Source of the DNA: a bacterium
GTDB taxonomy: Bacteria > Gemmatimonadota > Glassbacteria > GWA2-58-10
Direction of reading: 5' to 3'
Assembly (NCBI GenBank): GCA_021372515.1
Contig: JAJFUG010000053.1
Coordinates: forward strand, 1 to 32,357
DNA: 32,357 nt
The position numbers and the translations under genes are program-made. Positions 8,185 to 16,960 of the stretch are shown here, one piece after another. Below the pieces are notes generated by a model, which ran no database searches, had not been told where the DNA came from, and saw only the letters and a list, made by a program, of their open reading frames with translations. Position 1 is the stretch's first letter. Each line of letters opens with the position of its first letter.

Positions 8185-9123
8185 TCAGAGCTTGGTTTTT
8201 GCTATTATTATTGCCCCCATCCCGGTTTTAAGGGTTACCTCCGCCCCGCCGGCGTTGAGCTTGCCGTGCAGGCTGTTCCAGTCGTTCTCACCCTTGAAAC
8301 TGTCCCCGAAATCCAGTGTCACCTCGCCCATGCCGCTTTCCGCACGCAGGTCCACACCGGAATGCTCGGGCAGCGAAAGCCGCACCTCGCCCATTCCGGA
8401 TTCGAGGCAGACCCGGTCGCTGCGTTCCAGGCGGATCAGTTCGGCCTCCACCTGGCCCAGGTCGGACTTGGCGTCCACCGACCCGTTGATGTCCTTGAGG
8501 CTGATCTGGCCGATGGACAGCCGTGTGTACAAATCCCCGCGCGTGGAGCGGACCTGAACGCTGCCTATATCCGATTCCAGCGACAGCCGGCCCTCCACCG
8601 CCTCGACATCTATCCCACCGATATCGCATTTGATTCTCAGGTCGCAGTGACGGGGCACGGTCAGCTCGTACTCGATCCGCAGCGGGAGCTTGTTGCAATC
8701 ACCCTTGAACAGGCCGTAGAACATCTTGCAGGCCGAGAGGACCCCTCTGGTGCGGGCTTTCAGCTCCAGGTCCGGGATATCGGTGCGGATTTTCAGTGAA
8801 TTCGAATCGGACTCGCACTGGATCGACACCTGATCGAGGAAGCTCTCGGCCGGCGGGTCCTCGAAACCCTTGAGCTGGCTGAGATCCAGTATTTTCACGG
8901 CCTTGACCCGCACCCGGCTCTCCTCCCAGGTGCGCACCCTCACCTGTCCGATCTCGTTCTCCAGGCTGATCCGTCCGCCCTCCGCGCTCAGCGGATACTC
9001 CTGCACGCTCTCGCGCCTCAGCTCATCCTGCTCCGCCGGCCAGGCCCGGAACGGAACTGCCAGAAGCACCGCGACCGCCGACAGGATAACCCATTTCCAC
9101 GGGAATCGCTCTGCGTTGTGCAT
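8185..9123 (-). CDS. Secreted DUF4097 beta-repeat protein
   Basis: Protein of 312 aa with a signal peptide (hydrophobic core about residues 12-28, cleavage near AWPA). The rest is short repeated beta-strand motifs: RISLENEIGQVRVRTW, GGIDVEAVEGRLSLESDIGSVQV, GQISLKDINGSVDAKSDLGQVEA, SGMGEVRLSL, SGMGEVTLDF. This solenoid pattern marks the DUF4097 (putative adhesin) family. Members often sit next to transporters or membrane stress genes; their molecular role is not established. The ATG at 9123 has a perfect AGGAGG 4 nt upstream. The gene lies 37 bp after the ABC ATPase gene, as the last member of the MacAB-like operon, suggesting a periplasmic or surface accessory role. Confidence 0.85.
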   Translation of the reverse strand: MHNAERFPWKWVILSAVAVLLAVPFRAWPAEQDELRRESVQEYPLSAEGGRISLENEIGQVRVRTWEESRVRVKAVKILDLSQLKGFEDPPAESFLDQVSIQCESDSNSLKIRTDIPDLELKARTRGVLSACKMFYGLFKGDCNKLPLRIEYELTVPRHCDLRIKCDIGGIDVEAVEGRLSLESDIGSVQVRSTRGDLYTRLSIGQISLKDINGSVDAKSDLGQVEAELIRLERSDRVCLESGMGEVRLSLPEHSGVDLRAESGMGEVTLDFGDSFKGENDWNSLHGKLNAGGAEVTLKTGMGAIIIAKTKL

Positions 9124-9160
9124 ACAACCTCCTGATCCTTTTATCCCGACAGACCGGGGG

Positions 9161-9853
9161 TCAATTGTGGGAACCATTTCCGTTGAGGACATCACTCTCC
9201 ACCTTGCCGTCCAGGATACGGATCACCCGCTTGCAATGCGCGGCCACTTTCTGGTCGTGGGTCACGATGATGAGAGTCTTGCCCTGTTCGTTCAGCTTGG
9301 CGAACAGGCTCACGATCTCGGCCCCGGAGGCCGAGTCGAGGTTTCCCGTGGGCTCATCGGCCAGGATTATCTCGGGGTCGTTGGCCAGGGCCCGGGCAAT
9401 GGCCACGCGCTGGCGCTGTCCGCCCGACAGCTCGTTGGGGCGATGGGTCGCCCGGTCGCCCAGGCCGACCAGATCGAGCATGGCCGCGGCGCGGCTGCGG
9501 CGCTCGGAACTCTTCATCCGGCCGTAGATCAGAGGCAGTTCCACGTTCTCCTGGGCCGTGGCGTAGCCCAGAAGGTTGAAATTCTGGAAAATGAACCCGA
9601 TCTTGCGGTTGCGAATTTCGGCCAGCTCGTTGCGGCTCTTTTTCTGCACCGGGTCGCCGTCCAGAAGGTATTCACCCTGGCTGGGGGTGTCCAGGCAGCC
9701 CACCAGGTTCATCAGCGTGCTCTTGCCCGAGCCGGAGGGCCCCAGGATCGCCACCAGCTCGCCCGAGTCGATCTCCAGACTCACACCAGCCAGGGCGTTG
9801 ACTTTGACCGAACCCATGTCATACACCTTCGTAATGTCTTTCAGCACTATCAT
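9161..9853 (-). CDS. ABC transporter ATP-binding protein, MacB/LolD type
   Basis: ATPase of 230 aa that would power the two FtsX-family permeases encoded upstream. Walker A is GPSGSGKST (residues 38-46, K44), the signature is LSGGQ (142-146), Walker B is IILADE with catalytic E167 followed by PTGNLD, and the switch His is H199 in VTHD. The length and the [10 protein letters not shown] string are typical of the MacB/LolD/FtsE mechanotransmission group. The ATG at 9853 is chosen because AGGAGG stands 5 nt upstream; an adjacent in-frame TTG would add one residue. It starts 9 bp after the preceding permease gene, so the two are surely co-transcribed. Confidence 0.93.
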   Translation of the reverse strand: MIVLKDITKVYDMGSVKVNALAGVSLEIDSGELVAILGPSGSGKSTLMNLVGCLDTPSQGEYLLDGDPVQKKSRNELAEIRNRKIGFIFQNFNLLGYATAQENVELPLIYGRMKSSERRSRAAAMLDLVGLGDRATHRPNELSGGQRQRVAIARALANDPEIILADEPTGNLDSASGAEIVSLFAKLNEQGKTLIIVTHDQKVAAHCKRVIRILDGKVESDVLNGNGSHN

Positions 9854-9862
9854 CAAAGCCTC

Positions 9863-11101
9863 CTATTCGTATCTAAGGGCATCCACCGGATCGATCCGCG
9901 AGGCCCGGCGCGCCGGGAACAACCCGGACATCAGTCCGATGAAACCTATAATGATCGAGCAGATCAGCGCCAGCAGGGGGCTGAACACCGGCTGGTTCAG
10001 GAACTGAAGTTCCTCTTCCTTGATCGGAATCAGGTGGATCAGGTGCACGCCACCAATTGCCAGGCCCACGCCGAGCGCGCCGCCGATAATCATGGTGATC
10101 AGGCTCTCACCCACGATCTGGGCGATAATATAGCGCGGCTTGGCCCCCACGGCGATCTTGATCCCGATTTCGCGCGTGCGCTCCTTGATCACCACGTACA
10201 TGATATTGGCCACGCCGATCCCGGCTATCAGCAATGTCAGGCATCCGATCAGGCCGACAAATATCTCGATCCCGCGCATCACCTTACCCACCACGTCGCC
10301 CATCTCGATAGTGTCCCACATCTGGTAGCACTGTTCATCCGTGGGGTCGCAGCGGTAATTGCCAGCCATCAGGCTGCGGAAGCTCTTTTGCACCGCTTTT
10401 GTCCGGCTGGGATCGGCGGGTCTGTATATTAAGTTGCTGATCCATCTCTGGTTGAAAGTCATGCGGTGGGTCGAGGCTGGGATCACCGCTTTGTTCTGGT
10501 CGCGGCCCGAATAGCTGCTGGTCTGGATTTTCTTGGTCATCACGCCGATTACAGTAAACGGGATGTCGTTTATCATTATGATCCGGCCAACCGGGTTGAC
10601 TCCCTCTCCGAACATGTCATCGCGCAGCTTGTTGCCGATAAAGACCATGCGGCGTTTCCGGCTCTCGTCCAGGTCGTTGAGGAACCGTCCGCCCGGCTCG
10701 GGGACCATGTTGCGCATCGGGCCCCAGCAGGGCAGCACGCCGTGTACATCCACGCTCAGGACTTTATCCTTGTATTTCATCGAGGAGCCGGAGCGGTACT
10801 CCGGGCTGATCGCGACGATCTCGGGCATCTGTTTTTTGACCAGCTCCACATCCTCCAAGCGCAGAGGAATGGAGCGACCGACCGGGAACCCGGCGTAGGG
10901 CTTGGAGGTCTGGCCGCCCCAGACTATCACGATATTCTTGCCCATGCCGCGCATGCCATCGCCAAACCCGCGGTAGAGGCCCTCGCCCACCGAAAGCATC
11001 AGCACCACGTTGGCGCTGCCCCAGCAGATCGCCATGATCGTCAGGAACATGCGCATCTTCTCTTGTTTCAGCTCGTGCCAGAACTGCAGCAGGATATGCA
11101 T
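9863..11101 (-). CDS. MacB-like FtsX-domain permease (second of pair)
   Basis: Inner-membrane subunit of 412 aa. An N-terminal transmembrane helix (about residues 17-40) is followed by a large periplasmic domain (about 45-280, with SPEYRSGSS and NPVGRIIMINDIPFTVIGVM). Three C-terminal helices form the FtsX domain (LTLLIAGIGVANIMYVVIKERTREIGIKIAVGA is the coupling region), and the protein ends PARRASRIDPVDALRYE. The architecture fits MacB-type mechanotransmission transporters, which push substrates from the periplasm rather than across the membrane, but here the ATPase is a separate polypeptide. It starts 3 bp after the stop of the paralogous permease gene. Substrate unknown. Confidence 0.9.
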   Translation of the reverse strand: MHILLQFWHELKQEKMRMFLTIMAICWGSANVVLMLSVGEGLYRGFGDGMRGMGKNIVIVWGGQTSKPYAGFPVGRSIPLRLEDVELVKKQMPEIVAISPEYRSGSSMKYKDKVLSVDVHGVLPCWGPMRNMVPEPGGRFLNDLDESRKRRMVFIGNKLRDDMFGEGVNPVGRIIMINDIPFTVIGVMTKKIQTSSYSGRDQNKAVIPASTHRMTFNQRWISNLIYRPADPSRTKAVQKSFRSLMAGNYRCDPTDEQCYQMWDTIEMGDVVGKVMRGIEIFVGLIGCLTLLIAGIGVANIMYVVIKERTREIGIKIAVGAKPRYIIAQIVGESLITMIIGGALGVGLAIGGVHLIHLIPIKEEELQFLNQPVFSPLLALICSIIIGFIGLMSGLFPARRASRIDPVDALRYE

Positions 11102-11104
11102 GTC

Positions 11105-12355
11105 TCAGAACTCCAAGGCCTGGACCGGGTTCATCCGGGCCGCCCGGCGGGCTGGTGCGAACCCGGAGGCAAAGCCGATCAATCCGATCACGGTTATGGT
11201 AATGGCCGCCACCACGGGATCGATTGTGGGGATGCCGATATACTTGTTGGTGAAAGCCAGCACCGGGGTGGTGAAAAGGCGCACCACGCCCCAGGAGAAC
11301 CCGAAACCCATCGCTCCGCCCAGGCCCACGATCAGGAAAGTCTCGATCATGAACTGCATCAGGATCATCCGGGGCGAGGCGCCCAGGGCCATCTTGACCC
11401 CGATCTCGCGCCGCCGCTCGCGCACCACGATGTACATGATGTTGGCCACGCCGATCCCGCCCACCAGCAGGGTGAGGAACCCGCCCGCGCCCAGGAAAAT
11501 CTTGAACCCGAGGAAGAAGTAGTAGACAAATTTGTCACCCTCGGCCGTGTTCCAGACCCAGAGGGCATGACGGTCCGTGGGGTCGAACGAGTACTTGCGG
11601 GCCATCAGGCGGTAGACCTCGTCGATCATGTGGTCGGTCCAGGCCGGGTTCTTGGCCCGGAACAGCAGTTGGTCGCACTGAAGAGCGTCGTACATCGCGG
11701 CATAGGTGGAATAGGGGATGAACCCGCTGTCCGCGTCCGGCCCGGAGTACATGTTGTTCTGAATCTTGTGTTTCATCACTCCGACTACTGTGAACGTCGA
11801 ACCGTTGAGCATCACGGTCTTTCCGACCGGGTTGGAGCCTTTGCCGAAAAGCTGGTCCCGCAGCTCATCGCCCAGGAATATCACCCGGCGCCTGAAATCG
11901 TAGTCCAACTGGTTGATAAAGCGTCCGCCCGCCTCGGGGAACACGTTGCGCAGGTCGCCGTACTCGGGGTAGACAGCGCGCACGTGAATCTGGCGCGCCT
12001 CGCGGCCGTAGTTGGCCCGCACACCCCAGCGCTCCGCCTCCGGGCTGATCGCCTCCATCTGCGGGATATTCTGCAACAGGTAACGGGCGTCCTCCTGGCG
12101 GATTCTGATATTGCGCCCCTTGTTCAGGCCCTTGTAGCTCTTGGTGGTGGCGCTTCCGCCGGCGATCACGATATTGGTGCCCAGTCCGTGCATGGCCCGG
12201 TTCGAGTAGGCCTCAATCCCCACGCCGAACGCCAGCAGCAAAATCACCGCGATCGTGCCCCAGGTGATGCCAAAAACGGTCAGGAACGTGCGCAGTTTCT
12301 GGTGCCGCATGTCCTGGTAGAACTGTCCGATCAGTCTCAGGTAGTAGGAAAACAT
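11105..12355 (-). CDS. MacB-like FtsX-domain permease (first of pair)
   Basis: Paralogue (416 aa) of the adjacent permease, with the same plan: one N-terminal helix (about residues 20-42), a periplasmic domain (SPEAERWGVRANYG, NPVGKTVMLNGSTFTVVGVM) and three C-terminal helices with LTLLVGGIGVANIMYIVVRERRREIGVKMALGA, ending PARRAARMNPVQALEF. Similarity runs along the whole length, so the pair looks like a tandem duplication that could form a heterodimer with one ATPase. The ATG at 12355 has only a weak RBS, so coupling to the upstream adaptor gene 80 bp away is possible. Confidence 0.9.
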   Translation of the reverse strand: MFSYYLRLIGQFYQDMRHQKLRTFLTVFGITWGTIAVILLLAFGVGIEAYSNRAMHGLGTNIVIAGGSATTKSYKGLNKGRNIRIRQEDARYLLQNIPQMEAISPEAERWGVRANYGREARQIHVRAVYPEYGDLRNVFPEAGGRFINQLDYDFRRRVIFLGDELRDQLFGKGSNPVGKTVMLNGSTFTVVGVMKHKIQNNMYSGPDADSGFIPYSTYAAMYDALQCDQLLFRAKNPAWTDHMIDEVYRLMARKYSFDPTDRHALWVWNTAEGDKFVYYFFLGFKIFLGAGGFLTLLVGGIGVANIMYIVVRERRREIGVKMALGASPRMILMQFMIETFLIVGLGGAMGFGFSWGVVRLFTTPVLAFTNKYIGIPTIDPVVAAITITVIGLIGFASGFAPARRAARMNPVQALEF

Positions 12356-12435
12356 TTTAGTTGCCTGATCCCAAGAGGGTTTATGTCAGCTTTGAAATAT
12401 CTCCGCCCGTGCGTTCAGTCCGCTTTCGAAGCATC

Positions 12436-13533
12436 TTACTCAATTTCTTTGGTCGCTTCCTCGACCACCGAGTCTCCCACCACCAGACCCTCGACGATTT
12501 CGGTCTTGAGGCCGTCGCTCAAGCCGACTTTCACGAATTTCTCCATGGTCGTGTCCGTGCCTGTCGCAACCACTTTCACGAACGCCGAGTCGTTGCGGAA
12601 CTTGATCAGCCGCTCGGGCAGGGTGGCCACGTCGTCCTTCTGGCGCACGATCACATCCGCGTTGGCCGAATAGCCCGCCCGCAGCACGCAGTCACCCCGG
12701 TCGGTGATCTTGATTTTGAGGTCGAAAACGTTGGCATTGTCCTTGGTCCGGCTCTTGGGACTGATAAAATAGAGCTCCCCGGTCAGGGTGTCCTTGGGCA
12801 GCGCTCCGATGTAGATTTTCGCCTCCATGCCCTCAGTCAGCTTGCCTACGTCGATCTCATCCACCGTGCCCATGAAAATCAGGTCCTCCATGTCGGCCAG
12901 CTTCATCAGCTCGGTGCCGGGCTGGTAAGTGGTGAGCGGCACCACCGGGTCGCCCAGGTTGACCAGGCGCTCCAGGATCGTGCCGGTGACCGGGCTGCGG
13001 ATGATGCTCTCCACCTTGACGTTGCCGATCTTCGAGCTGCCCTTTTCCATCAGCTCGAGCTGCTCGCGGCGCTGGGCCTCGCGCAGCTTGGCCTCCTCGA
13101 AGGCTTTCTTTTTCTGGTCGAACTCCTGCTGCGACAGCAGCGACTTGTTCAGCAGCTCGGTGGCACGGTTCAGCTCGCGGCTGGCGTTCTCGCGGTCCAG
13201 GGTGGTCAGCTCCAGCTCGCGCCGTCCGTTGGCCAGCTCCACCGGGGTCGGCTCGGGCTTGACCGTAATGAGCGGCTCGCCCTGGTTCACCACCTCGCCC
13301 ACTTCCTTGTTCACTGTCTCCACGATTCCAGAGACCTGGCTTTTGACCACGATCTCGTGCTTGGGCCCGATGCTGCCGATAGCCAGGGCCTTCTCCACGA
13401 TTGCCCCTTTCTCGACCGCCACGGTGGTGAACTTGCTTTTGTCATCGTTGGAGCGGAGCTTTTTGACGAAGAAAAATGAGCCACCCAGAACGAGGAGGAT
13501 AACCAAAGTCCAGATAAGCTTTTTCATCTGCAT
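12436..13533 (-). CDS. HlyD/MacA-family periplasmic adaptor
   Basis: Membrane-fusion protein of 365 aa that would link the FtsX permeases to an outer-membrane exit duct. A single N-terminal anchor helix (about residues 4-22) precedes lipoyl-like half-motifs (KSQVSGIVETVNKEVGEVVNQGEPLITV, later SPVTGTILERLVNLGDPV), an alpha-helical hairpin (about 105-175, rich in Glu/Leu/Arg/Gln) and beta-barrel segments to the C-terminus (MGTVDEIDVGKL, RAGYSANADVIV). The start is ATG at 13533 with AGAGG just upstream; the frame stays open to 13668 but the extra residues lack a domain and precede the anchor. It is the first gene of the transporter operon. No TolC-like gene is in the window. Confidence 0.9.
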   Translation of the reverse strand: MQMKKLIWTLVILLVLGGSFFFVKKLRSNDDKSKFTTVAVEKGAIVEKALAIGSIGPKHEIVVKSQVSGIVETVNKEVGEVVNQGEPLITVKPEPTPVELANGRRELELTTLDRENASRELNRATELLNKSLLSQQEFDQKKKAFEEAKLREAQRREQLELMEKGSSKIGNVKVESIIRSPVTGTILERLVNLGDPVVPLTTYQPGTELMKLADMEDLIFMGTVDEIDVGKLTEGMEAKIYIGALPKDTLTGELYFISPKSRTKDNANVFDLKIKITDRGDCVLRAGYSANADVIVRQKDDVATLPERLIKFRNDSAFVKVVATGTDTTMEKFVKVGLSDGLKTEIVEGLVVGDSVVEEATKEIE

Positions 13534-13693
13534 GACCTCTTTTTTGACTTGAGATTTATCCTGCGGGGAAATTTGGTTTCGAGCTTTTCTACTTCTTAGA
13601 CCAGCCAATGCCCGGAAAGTTTTCATTTTTTTTGGTTCTCTCGCAGAAATCGATTTCAAGGCCTGCACCGGGACGGCTTCGGCGGGCCGGATA

Positions 13694-13722
13694 TTGACTT
13701 GGAGCGGTTTTTGGATTATGTT
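13694..13722 (+). promoter_or_regulatory. Promoter before the TPR-lgt-comF genes
   Basis: TTGACT (13694-13699) and TATGTT (13717-13722) are separated by 17 bp. Transcription would begin near 13729, which favours the GTG at 13749 over the one at 13737 as translation start. Confidence 0.5.
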
Positions 13723-13748
13723 TATGGCTCAAAGAGGTGAGGTGGCGA

Positions 13749-14219
13749 GTGAGAGTCGGGCCAAGCCGGCGGTCGATTTTTTTCTGCTGCGCGCTGTGCT
13801 GCGGGATGGCGGTTTATTCCGTTTACGCCGCCGCGCCGGCAGAGGCTGACAGCCTCAAGCGCACGGCTGATATGTATTTTGCCCGCCACGACTACACCCG
13901 TGCCGCCGGAATTTACCGCAGCCTGTTCGCGGCCGACAGCACGGATGCCACCGTGGCCACCCTGCTTGCCAGTTGCCTGCTGCGCGACAGCCGCTACGGC
14001 GAGGCCGTGCCACTGTACGAGAAGGCGCTGAGACTGAACCCGGAACTCAAGCTCTGCCAGCTCGGCCTGGTCGACTGCAACTACAAGCTCGGACGGATCG
14101 AGGAAGCCTCCCGCTGGGCATCGCGGGTCAGAAGTGAATTAGAGGGCCGGAAGCTTGCCGACTGGGACAGCCTTGTCGAGCAGATGTTTCCGTTAATCCG
14201 CAAGCCGGAGAAAAAATAA
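13749..14219 (+). CDS. Exported TPR-repeat protein
   Basis: Small protein of about 156 aa with a signal-peptide-like N-terminus (SIFFCCALCCGMAVYSVYA, cleavage near AAAPA). Two to three tetratricopeptide repeats follow: DMYFARHDYTRAAGIYRSLF, then LLASCLLRDSRYGEAVPLYEKALRLNPE, then LGLVDCNYKLGRIEEASRWA. TPRs mediate protein-protein contacts; the partner is unknown. I prefer the GTG at 13749, which has AGGTGAGG about 6 nt upstream and leaves a leader of about 20 nt; the GTG at 13737 in the same frame adds four residues. The stop abuts the lgt start, so the genes are translationally coupled. Confidence 0.75.
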   Translation: MRVGPSRRSIFFCCALCCGMAVYSVYAAAPAEADSLKRTADMYFARHDYTRAAGIYRSLFAADSTDATVATLLASCLLRDSRYGEAVPLYEKALRLNPELKLCQLGLVDCNYKLGRIEEASRWASRVRSELEGRKLADWDSLVEQMFPLIRKPEKK

Positions 14220-15011
14220 TTGCACCCCGTACTGGTTGCGCTGGGACCGCTGGAGATCAAGTCTTACGGGCTGATGCTCGCCATCGCTTTTATCAGCGGC
14301 TACCTGGTGGCGGTGCGCCGGGCGCGCACGCGCGGCATCGACCAGAACGCCGTGCTCGACCTGTCGTTCTACATCCTGCTGGCGGCCATCGCCGGCTCGC
14401 GCGCGTTCTACGTGCTGACCCATCTGGCCGAGTTCTCAGTCCGGCCTCTGGCCGTGTTCTACATCTGGGAGGGCGGGCTGTCGATGATGGGAGGGGTGCT
14501 GCTGGCCCTGGCGGTGAGCTGGTTCTTCCTTAAGCTGCGCGGGATCGGGTTCTACGACATGGCCGACCTTCTGGCCCCCTCCATCGCGCTGGGGGTGGGG
14601 ATAACCCGGATCGGCTGTTTCCTGTACGGTTGCTGTTACGGCCTGCCCACCGAGGCCTGCCTGGGGGTGCATTTCCCTCTCGATTCGGCGGCGGGCAGCC
14701 ATTATCACCAGGCGATCCACCCGACGCAGCTCTACGAGAGCGCCTACGGGTTCGTGTTCTTTGGCATCCTGATGCTGGTTGACCGGTTGCGCCCGCCGCG
14801 GGCCGTGCTGTTCGGCCTGTTCCTGCTGCTCTATTCGGCGGCGCGTTTCACGGTGGATTTTTTCCGTTACTACGAGCCGGACCAGTATGTGCTGCACCAG
14901 CCTGTCGCGCTGACCAACAACCAGCTCATCCTCGCGGCGCTGTTCGTGTACGGGGCCTGGCTGGTGCTGAGCCGTCTGGCGCGTCGGGGGAACTCCTCGG
15001 GGGGCGCCTGA
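14220..15011 (+). CDS. lgt: Prolipoprotein diacylglyceryl transferase
   Basis: Integral membrane enzyme of 263 aa that transfers diacylglyceryl from phosphatidylglycerol to the lipobox Cys of prolipoproteins. Family landmarks: HPVLVALGPLEIKSYGLM at the N-terminus, GSRAFYVL, WEGGLSMMGG, the signature region GITRIGCFLYGCCYG (R130) and HPTQLYES (167-174). About seven hydrophobic helices are visible. The start codon is TTG directly after the TPR stop, with GGAG 9 nt upstream. The signature reads RIGCF rather than the E. coli GRxGNF, and the E. coli His103 position appears to be Met, a variant seen by eye rather than by alignment. The enzyme would act on lipoproteins such as the SPOR protein here. 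Confidence 0.93.
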   Translation: MHPVLVALGPLEIKSYGLMLAIAFISGYLVAVRRARTRGIDQNAVLDLSFYILLAAIAGSRAFYVLTHLAEFSVRPLAVFYIWEGGLSMMGGVLLALAVSWFFLKLRGIGFYDMADLLAPSIALGVGITRIGCFLYGCCYGLPTEACLGVHFPLDSAAGSHYHQAIHPTQLYESAYGFVFFGILMLVDRLRPPRAVLFGLFLLLYSAARFTVDFFRYYEPDQYVLHQPVALTNNQLILAALFVYGAWLVLSRLARRGNSSGGA

Positions 15012-15012
15012 G

Positions 15013-15735
15013 GTGCGTGGCCGCGGTTCCGGGCTGTTGGATGGCCTGCTGAGCCTTCTGTACCCGCCGGCCTGCACGGCCTGCGGCGCGGACCTGAAAG
15101 AACGCCTTGGCTGGGCGGTGCTCTGCCCGGAGTGCGCGGCGACCCTGGTGCCGCTGGAGTCCGACAGTTGCCCGCGCTGCGCCAGCCCGTTGCGCGAGGG
15201 CCAGCCCTGCGCGTTCTGCGCCAGGCTGGAGCCGGGGATGGACCTCCTGCGCTCGGCCTACTGGTTCGCCGGGCCGGCGCCGGAGTTGGTGCACGCGTTC
15301 AAGTACCGCAGACGGGTCAGTCTGGCCTCAGGCCTGGCCGAGCTGACACTGTCGCACCCCGGCTGCATCGAGGTGCTGGAGCGGGCCGACCTGCTCGCCC
15401 CGGTGCCGCTGCACTTGTGGCGGAGGCTGCGGCGGGGGTACAATCAGAGTGAGCGTTATGCCGCCGCGTTGGCGGCTTTGAGTGACAAAAGGGTGGAAAG
15501 CCGTCTGCTGCGGCGTGTGCGCCGCACCCGCTCGCAGACCCGGCTCGACCCGCAGCAGCGCAAGTTGAACGTGGAAGGAGCTTTCAAGGTCAGGGACCGT
15601 ACGCTGGTCGAGGGCCGTTCTGTCTGTATCATCGATGACGTGATGACGACGGGGGCCACAGCCGGTGCATGCGCGGCGGCCTTGAAAGACGCGGGGGCCG
15701 AGTGGGTGGCGGCCCTGACATTCGCCCGCGCATGA
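15013..15735 (+). CDS. comF: ComF-family phosphoribosyltransferase-like protein
   Basis: Protein of 240 aa. The N-terminus is a double zinc-finger-like region with C21/C24/C38/C41 and C53/C56/C66/C69. The type I PRTase domain follows and contains the PRPP-binding loop IIDDVMTTGAT (206-216); RRLRRGYNQSE (137-147) is the other ComF hallmark. In competent bacteria ComF aids uptake or handling of transforming single-stranded DNA, but it is widespread in non-competent species as an uncharacterised protein. The start is GTG, 1 bp after the lgt stop, with a G-rich RBS inside the end of lgt. No other competence gene is in the window. Confidence 0.88.
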   Translation: MRGRGSGLLDGLLSLLYPPACTACGADLKERLGWAVLCPECAATLVPLESDSCPRCASPLREGQPCAFCARLEPGMDLLRSAYWFAGPAPELVHAFKYRRRVSLASGLAELTLSHPGCIEVLERADLLAPVPLHLWRRLRRGYNQSERYAAALAALSDKRVESRLLRRVRRTRSQTRLDPQQRKLNVEGAFKVRDRTLVEGRSVCIIDDVMTTGATAGACAAALKDAGAEWVAALTFARA

Positions 15736-16788
<1,053 letters not shown>

Positions 16789-16874
16789 GGCTTTCCGGTA
16801 AGCCGGACCGCGGGGTTGGCCGCCTGACCTCCTCCCCGCCTGTCCGCTGAGCCTCGGTGCAGAGTGATAGAGAG

Positions 16875-16908
16875 GGGGTAGCGGCTCCAGGGTTGCTACC
16901 CCTTTCTT
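16875..16908 (+). terminator. Hairpin with short T-tract between gapA and pgk
   Basis: A perfect 8-bp stem GGGGTAGC/GCTACCCC (16875-16882 with 16895-16902), 12-nt loop, then TTTCTT. It could end or attenuate gapA transcripts. It lies about 50 bp before the pgk start, and no clear separate pgk promoter was found, so partial read-through is likely. Confidence 0.55.
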
Positions 16909-16960
16909 GAATCCACCCCGTTTTGCAGTGAAAGCCAATCCACGCCTCAGGAGTGACGCC

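Noticed and set aside
8870-10432. Plus-strand frame of 520 codons over the ABC ATPase and DUF4097 genes
   Set aside because: Antisense to genes with Walker motifs and strong RBSs; no domain seen.
10466-12673. Long plus-strand frame of 735 codons opposite the permease genes
   Set aside because: It is antisense to two complete FtsX permeases, is His/Gln/Asp-rich as expected of reverse-strand frames in GC-rich DNA, and has no recognisable domain.
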